Of a stretch of DNA of 28,160 nt, positions 24,487-28,160 are shown in pieces. This DNA is from MAG-121220-bin8 sp965655865 (lineage in GTDB: Bacteria; Bacteroidota; Bacteroidia; Flavobacteriales; Flavobacteriaceae), in the NCBI GenBank assembly GCA_965655865.1, contig CBFHJJ010000019.1, forward strand, positions 1-28,160, given 5' to 3'. A program made the translations under genes and the position numbers. Each line of letters starts with the position of its first letter. Position 1 is the stretch's first letter. Below the pieces are notes generated by a model. That model did not search any database. It worked only from the letters and a program-made list of their open reading frames with translations, and had not been told where the DNA came from.

Positions 24487-25049
24487 TAACAATTAAATTT
24501 ATTCATGGTTTTATCAACTCCTTGACTAACATAAGATTTGACTATTTCTGTAAAAATCGGTTCAATTTCAATGAATTTAGAAAGCTCTTCTTTGTTCCAA
24601 TTGGACAAAACATACTCTGATTGTTTGCCCCTTGGAAAATTTCCTCCAATTCCAAATCTTAGTCTACTGTAATTTGAAGTTCCTAAAGTATTTGTAATGT
24701 CTCTCAGTCCATTATGTCCCCCATCTGAACCTTTGGGTTTTAAACGTATTCTGCTAAATTCTAAATTTAAATCGTCTGAAATGACAAGTAAATTTTTTAA
24801 ATCAATCTTTTCTTTATTAAGCCAGTATCTAACAGCTTTTCCACTTAAATTCACATAGGTGGATGGTTTTAAAAGAGTTATGGATTTTCCCTTGAAATTA
24901 AATTTACATGTCTGACCATATTTTACTGATGTAAAACTTTGCTTAAATTCTTGAGAAATACAATCTAGAAATTGGAAGCCAATATTGTGTCTAGTGTTAT
25001 CGTATTCATTTCCAATATTTCCAATTCCTACAATAAGAAACTTTTTCAT
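24486..25049 (-). CDS. pth: Peptidyl-tRNA hydrolase
   Basis: This 187-residue enzyme recycles peptidyl-tRNAs released from stalled ribosomes. The conserved active-site residues N11 and H21 (NTRHN), D93 (SDDLNL) and N113 (GGHNGLRD) are present, and the length is typical. I chose the ATG at 25049, giving MKKFLIVGIGN, because the longer in-frame reading from a TTG at 25094 adds 15 residues not expected in the family. The gene is the first after the rplY terminator, so it should have its own promoter, but none was recognised upstream. Confidence 0.95.
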   Translation of the reverse strand: MKKFLIVGIGNIGNEYDNTRHNIGFQFLDCISQEFKQSFTSVKYGQTCKFNFKGKSITLLKPSTYVNLSGKAVRYWLNKEKIDLKNLLVISDDLNLEFSRIRLKPKGSDGGHNGLRDITNTLGTSNYSRLRFGIGGNFPRGKQSEYVLSNWNKEELSKFIEIEPIFTEIVKSYVSQGVDKTMNKFNC

Positions 25050-25106
25050 TTCAGAATCCTTTTTTTTGCAGTTAAATAAATTAAATAAATTCAATGAATA
25101 ATTTTA

Positions 25107-25153
25107 GATAAAAATAGAAAAAGCATCTCAATTAATAATAAAAGAGATGCTTT
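25107..25153 (-). terminator. Intrinsic terminator downstream of rplY
   Basis: AAAGCATCTC (25120-25129) and GAGATGCTTT (25144-25153) form a perfect 10-bp stem around a 14-base AT loop. Read on the minus strand, it is followed by TTCTATTTTT. It lies 20 bases after the rplY stop codon and separates prs-rplY from pth and the genes after it. Confidence 0.88.
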
Positions 25154-25173
25154 AAGATTTTTTAAATTAAAAT

Positions 25174-25848
25174 TTATTCAGATTTAGCTTCTTCTTTACC
25201 AGATTCAGCATTTTCACTAGGAGCTGTTCCTTCTGCTCCTTCTGCTCCTTCTGCTCCTTCTTCAAGCTCTTCATCTGTTTCCTCCTCAATTGACATTGAA
25301 GCTCTAGACATTTTAACTTGACAAACAACTTGATTGTCAGGATGTAAAATACTAAACGTGTCTTCAGAAAGATCTGCTACAGTAATACTGTCGTTTAGTT
25401 TTAAAGTTGAAACATCTGCTAATAAAAAGTCAGGTAAATTTTTAGGTAGTGCTCTAACTGTAAGTTTTCTTTTATTTCTAGAAAGTAGACCACCTGCATC
25501 TCTAACACCTGGCGCAGTTCCTTCTACTTTTACAGGAATAATCATACTAATTTCTTTTCCAGGATGTAACTGGAAGAAATCCACATGTAAAATTTTATCA
25601 GAAACTGGATGGAACTGGATGTCTTGCATAACTGCATCTATTTTATTTCCATCTTCCAAAGCAATTACAACAGTGTGTGCATCTGCTGTATATACTAGTT
25701 TTGAAAAAGCTAATTCTTCTGCTGAAAAATGTATAGGGTTTTCTCCTCCGTATATAACGCAAGGCACCTTTCCAGCATTACGTAAGGCTTTGGTTGCTAC
25801 CTTGCCTACGTGTTCTCTTTTAGATCCGTTGATTGTAATTGATTTCAT
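25174..25848 (-). CDS. rplY: 50S ribosomal protein L25 (Ctc/TL5 type)
   Basis: This 224-residue protein binds 5S rRNA in the large ribosomal subunit. Residues of about 1-90 are the L25 domain (KREHVGKVATKALRNAGKVPCVIYGG, read in parts). About 98-185 form the TL5-type C-terminal beta domain, with KVEGTAPGVRDAGG. The last 35 or so residues are a very acidic, low-complexity tail with repeated Glu-Gly-Ala. The gene starts 4 bases after prs ends, so the two form an operon, closed by the terminator at 25107-25153. Its base composition is visibly less AT-rich than that of mfd, as expected for a highly expressed gene. Confidence 0.95.
   Translation of the reverse strand: MKSITINGSKREHVGKVATKALRNAGKVPCVIYGGENPIHFSAEELAFSKLVYTADAHTVVIALEDGNKIDAVMQDIQFHPVSDKILHVDFFQLHPGKEISMIIPVKVEGTAPGVRDAGGLLSRNKRKLTVRALPKNLPDFLLADVSTLKLNDSITVADLSEDTFSILHPDNQVVCQVKMSRASMSIEEETDEELEEGAEGAEGAEGTAPSENAESGKEEAKSE
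25229..25261. repeat. Tandem 9-base repeat in the rplY tail
   Basis: The unit CCTTCTGCT is present three times plus a 6-base partial copy. On the coding strand it encodes a Glu-Gly-Ala repeat in the acidic C-terminal tail of L25. Changes in copy number would stay in frame. Confidence 0.85.
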
Positions 25849-25852
25849 GATT

Positions 25853-26794
25853 TTATTTTATAAAAAAAGGGTTTATTGATTTATTATTATGAACGTTTTT
25901 CATTACCTCAGCAAATAAGTTAGCTGTAGATAAAACTTTTATTTTCTTAGATTTATTTTTTACAGGAATACTATCTGAAATTATTAATTCTTTCAGTTTT
26001 GAATTCTCAATTCTTTCATAAGCTTTTCCTGAAAGTAATGGATGAGTACAGATTGCTCTAACAGACTTAGCTCCTCTTTCCATCATAAGATCAGCAGCAG
26101 TTGTAAGTGTGCCAGCAGTGTCGACCATATCATCAACAAGTACAACATTTTTTCCTTCAACATTTCCAATTAATTCCATGTGAGAAATTATATTAGCTTT
26201 TTTTCTTTGTTTGTAACAAATTACAACATCACTTTTAAGAAATTTAGAATAAGCATAAGCTCTTTTTGAACCACCCATATCAGGAGATGCAATAGTCAAA
26301 TCATTTAAATTTAAACTTTCTAAATAGGGAATAAAAATAGTTGATGCATACAAATGATCAACAGGTTTTTCAAAAAAACCTTGAATTTGATCAGCATGTA
26401 GATCCATTGTAATGATCCTTGTGGCACCTGCTGTTTCTAGAAGTTTAGCAATAAGCTTAGCGCCAATTGGAACTCTGGGCTTGTCTTTTCTATCTTGTCT
26501 TGCCCATCCAAAGTAAGGCATAACGGCTGTAATATGCCTAGCTGAAGCTCTTTTTGCAGCATCGATCATTAAAAGAAGTTCCATTAAGTTTTCAGAACTT
26601 GGTTGAGTTGAGCCAATTAAAAATATTCTACTTCCTCTAATTGATTCTTCAAATGAGGGCTGAAATTCTCCATCACTAAAATTGTGAAAAATTACTTTTC
26701 CAAGTTTAACGCCATAAGCTTTAGCAATGTTTTCACCGATTTCAGTACTTTGAGTACAGGCAAAAATTTTAGCTTCAGTTTTATTTTCGGGCAT
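25853..26794 (-). CDS. prs: Ribose-phosphate pyrophosphokinase
   Basis: This 313-residue enzyme makes PRPP from ribose-5-phosphate and ATP, feeding purine, pyrimidine, NAD, histidine and tryptophan synthesis. FACTQSTEIG begins the N-domain. Conserved segments are FSDGEFQ, YFGWARQDRKDKPR (flexible ATP loop region), the metal-binding DLHADQ (131-136), and the PRPP loop VVLVDDMVDTAGT (217-229). The length matches the family. I chose the ATG at 26794 over an in-frame TTG two codons upstream. A -7 box lies 18 bases upstream, and rplY follows after 4 bases. Confidence 0.97.
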   Translation of the reverse strand: MPENKTEAKIFACTQSTEIGENIAKAYGVKLGKVIFHNFSDGEFQPSFEESIRGSRIFLIGSTQPSSENLMELLLMIDAAKRASARHITAVMPYFGWARQDRKDKPRVPIGAKLIAKLLETAGATRIITMDLHADQIQGFFEKPVDHLYASTIFIPYLESLNLNDLTIASPDMGGSKRAYAYSKFLKSDVVICYKQRKKANIISHMELIGNVEGKNVVLVDDMVDTAGTLTTAADLMMERGAKSVRAICTHPLLSGKAYERIENSKLKELIISDSIPVKNKSKKIKVLSTANLFAEVMKNVHNNKSINPFFIK

Positions 26795-26812
26795 AATCAA
26801 TTAATTGGAGGG

Positions 26813-26820
26813 CAAATTTA
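26813..26820 (-). promoter_or_regulatory. -7 promoter box for prs-rplY
   Basis: On the minus strand the sequence is TAAATTTG, a full match to TAnnTTTG. It ends 18 bases before the prs ATG, so the leader would be about 14 bases. The -33 element is weak: I see no TTTG at the ideal distance. Confidence 0.5.
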
Positions 26821-26870
26821 ACAATTTATTTTATGATAAAGTATTTATGATGAAATAATATATTTTTTTA

Positions 26871-26878
26871 TAAATTTG
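26871..26878 (+). promoter_or_regulatory. -7 promoter box for tRNA-Leu
   Basis: TAAATTTG matches TAnnTTTG and ends 7 bases before the mature tRNA 5' end. The -33 region is not canonical. The box and two following bases mirror the prs promoter box on the other strand. Confidence 0.5.
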
Positions 26879-26885
26879 CCGACCT

Positions 26886-26967
26886 GCTTCGGTGGCGGAA
26901 TTGGTAGACGCGCTGGATTCAAAATCCAGTTCTTTCGAGAGTGTGGGTTCGATTCCCACCCGAAGTA
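26886..26967 (+). tRNA. tRNA-Leu (anticodon CAA)
   Basis: The acceptor stem pairs GCTTCGG (26886-26892) with CCGAAGT (26960-26966), with a terminal G-U wobble and discriminator A. The anticodon stem is CTGGA/TCCAG around TTCAAAA, giving anticodon CAA for UUG codons. The long variable arm (about 13 bases, with TTTCGAGA) is the class II type expected for leucine. The T arm is GTGGG-TTCGATT-CCCAC. CCA is not encoded, so it must be added after transcription. Confidence 0.97.
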
Positions 26968-27011
26968 CTTTTTTAAACAAAATCATTCAGACTAGAACTT
27001 TTTTAATTTTG

Positions 27012-27019
27012 TATATTTG
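27012..27019 (+). promoter_or_regulatory. -7 promoter box for the glycosylphosphotransferase gene
   Basis: TATATTTG is a full TAnnTTTG match ending 8 bases before the ATG at 27028. Both the box and its spacing to the start codon are the same as at the ACT-domain gene (13012-13028). No convincing -33 TTTG is seen. Confidence 0.5.
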
Positions 27020-27027
27020 CAATTGAT

Positions 27028-28160
27028 ATGAAAAAAACAAGATTTAATACATATTTCCCTTTTCTGTACTACACAGGTGAATTCATTATAATCTTTATTT
27101 CAACACAAATAATGCTCTATTTAACTTTTATGAAGTGGGGTTATTTAAACAATCTTTTCATAGCATTTTGGTTTTTAATTTCAATAATATTTAAATCACA
27201 TGTTCTTGGTAGAGACATTAGTAAATTCAAATTAATACAATCTACTTTAAAAAGTCTTTTTTTCTTTAGTGGATTTGTGTCAATTTTAAATTTACTTTTT
27301 TTTCAAATTAAATTTTATTTAACAACTATAATAATCGCCGCATCCTTATTTTATTTTTTAATGTTATTGTACAGGTTAACTGTTGATACTATTTTAGAAA
27401 AATATAGGGCAACTGGAGGAAATATTCTTAATTGTTTAATTATTGGAAACAATGACCACGGTTCTAGTCTTTACAATGAAATAATTAAACATCCTGAGCT
27501 TGGATACAGGTCAAATGGAATTTTTAGTTTCAATTCAAATAAAAAATCAAGTTTTGCTCCTTCCCTTGGAAAGTTTACAGATTTAGATGAATCTTATATT
27601 AGAACATTCGACAGAATTTATTTTTCTTCAAAACTCAAAATTAAATCTCAAGAAAAAATAATTCAAATTGCAGACAATTTAAATATAAAAGTCAGTTCAA
27701 TTCCTGACTTACCTTACTACGATTTTAAAAACTTTTTTATTTCAAAAATTTCTACTGTTCCTTACATAAGTGTTAATAAGTTACCACTTGATAATTCTTT
27801 TAATGTATTTAGCAAAAGAGCTTTTGATATAGTCTTTTCATCTCTTGTTATAATTTTTATTCTTTCATGGATGATTCCACTTTTTGGATTATTAATAAAG
27901 ATTAGCTCGAAAGGACCTGTGATTTTTGTTCAAAAAAGAGAGGGTTATAAAGGAAACTTTTTTAACTGTTTTAAATTTAGATCAATGATATTAAACACAG
28001 TTTCAGATACTAAAATGGCTGATGATAATGATAATAGACTGACTAAATTTGGAAAGTTTTTAAGACTAAGTACATTAGATGAAATGCCTCAATTTATTAA
28101 TGTTTTTTTAGGGGATATGTCAATAGTTGGACCTAGACCTCACCCTGTAAGCCTTAACAA
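27028..28160 (+). CDS. Polyprenyl glycosylphosphotransferase (WcaJ-like), 3' end outside window
   Basis: The reading frame stays open for 377 codons to the window edge. The product is an inner-membrane enzyme that transfers a sugar-1-phosphate from a nucleotide sugar to undecaprenyl phosphate, starting assembly of a surface polysaccharide repeat unit. Hydrophobic N-terminal segments precede a Rossmann-like region (ILNCLIIGNNDHG). A further membrane segment begins near residue 265 (FDIVFSSLVIIFILSWMIP). The catalytic bacterial sugar transferase domain follows, with GPVIFVQKREGYKGN (from 296), FKFRSM, LRLSTLDEMPQFINV and GDMSIVGPRPH (GPRP from 368). The sugar cannot be predicted from sequence. 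It likely opens an exopolysaccharide, O-antigen or capsule cluster downstream. Confidence 0.93.
   Translation, partial: MKKTRFNTYFPFLYYTGEFIIIFISTQIMLYLTFMKWGYLNNLFIAFWFLISIIFKSHVLGRDISKFKLIQSTLKSLFFFSGFVSILNLLFFQIKFYLTTIIIAASLFYFLMLLYRLTVDTILEKYRATGGNILNCLIIGNNDHGSSLYNEIIKHPELGYRSNGIFSFNSNKKSSFAPSLGKFTDLDESYIRTFDRIYFSSKLKIKSQEKIIQIADNLNIKVSSIPDLPYYDFKNFFISKISTVPYISVNKLPLDNSFNVFSKRAFDIVFSSLVIIFILSWMIPLFGLLIKISSKGPVIFVQKREGYKGNFFNCFKFRSMILNTVSDTKMADDNDNRLTKFGKFLRLSTLDEMPQFINVFLGDMSIVGPRPHPVSLN

Noticed and set aside
25334..25879. A 181-codon open frame on the plus strand opposite rplY and the end of prs
   Set aside because: It lies antisense to well-supported genes, has no family motif, and its codon pattern mirrors the L25 coding strand; similar antisense frames opposite metG, mfd, mgtE and serS were dropped for the same reason.
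1..28160. Insertion sequences, phage genes, integrases, toxin-antitoxin or defence systems
   Set aside because: No transposase, integrase, nuclease-methylase pair, CRISPR array or phage-like gene was found on either strand; tRNA-Leu shows no integrated element or repeated 3' end next to it.

Overview
The window comes from a Bacteroidota genome, most likely a marine member of the Flavobacteriaceae. It is strongly AT-rich, and A/T dominates third codon positions. It carries a SusC/SusD pair, lipoproteins with Bacteroidota-type export signals, promoters of the TTTG-N19-TAnnTTTG type, almost no Shine-Dalgarno sequences, and the order prs-rplY-pth-ribF-serS-ksgA-mgtE. Genes are packed tightly, with many overlaps and no mobile element. 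This suggests a streamlined genome.

Bases 150-9883 (plus strand) are a compact polysaccharide utilisation locus. It encodes a SusC-like outer-membrane transporter, a SusD-like glycan-binding lipoprotein, an 845-residue multi-domain surface lipoprotein with three tandem carbohydrate-binding-like repeats, a 293-residue PKD lipoprotein, and a GH16 laminarinase-type lipoprotein. The GH16 active-site motif points to beta-1,3-glucan (laminarin) as substrate. A strong intrinsic terminator lies just before the GH16 gene, and a second follows it. No regulator and no other glycosidase is visible.

Bases 9929-18795 hold a small hypothetical lipoprotein, a minus-strand pair (metG and an SDR-like dehydrogenase), an ACT-domain protein divergent from metG, mfd on the minus strand, and a plus-strand pair (GNAT acetyltransferase and aspartate kinase). 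All three convergent gene pairs in the window overlap at their 3' ends.

Bases 18792-26794 are one long minus-strand housekeeping run read as prs, rplY, terminator, pth, ribF, serS, ksgA, mgtE, a 2-hydroxyacid dehydrogenase and an arsC-type reductase. Their roles are nucleotide precursor supply, translation, flavin cofactors and magnesium uptake.

Bases 26795-28160 contain a divergent promoter region, tRNA-Leu(CAA), and the 5' part of a polyprenyl glycosylphosphotransferase gene. That gene probably opens a surface-polysaccharide cluster beyond the window.

I found no clearly novel multi-gene system. The best leads are the shared module architecture and terminator placement in the glucan locus, a set of near-leaderless promoters, and a methionyl-tRNA synthetase that lacks its C-terminal tRNA-binding domain.
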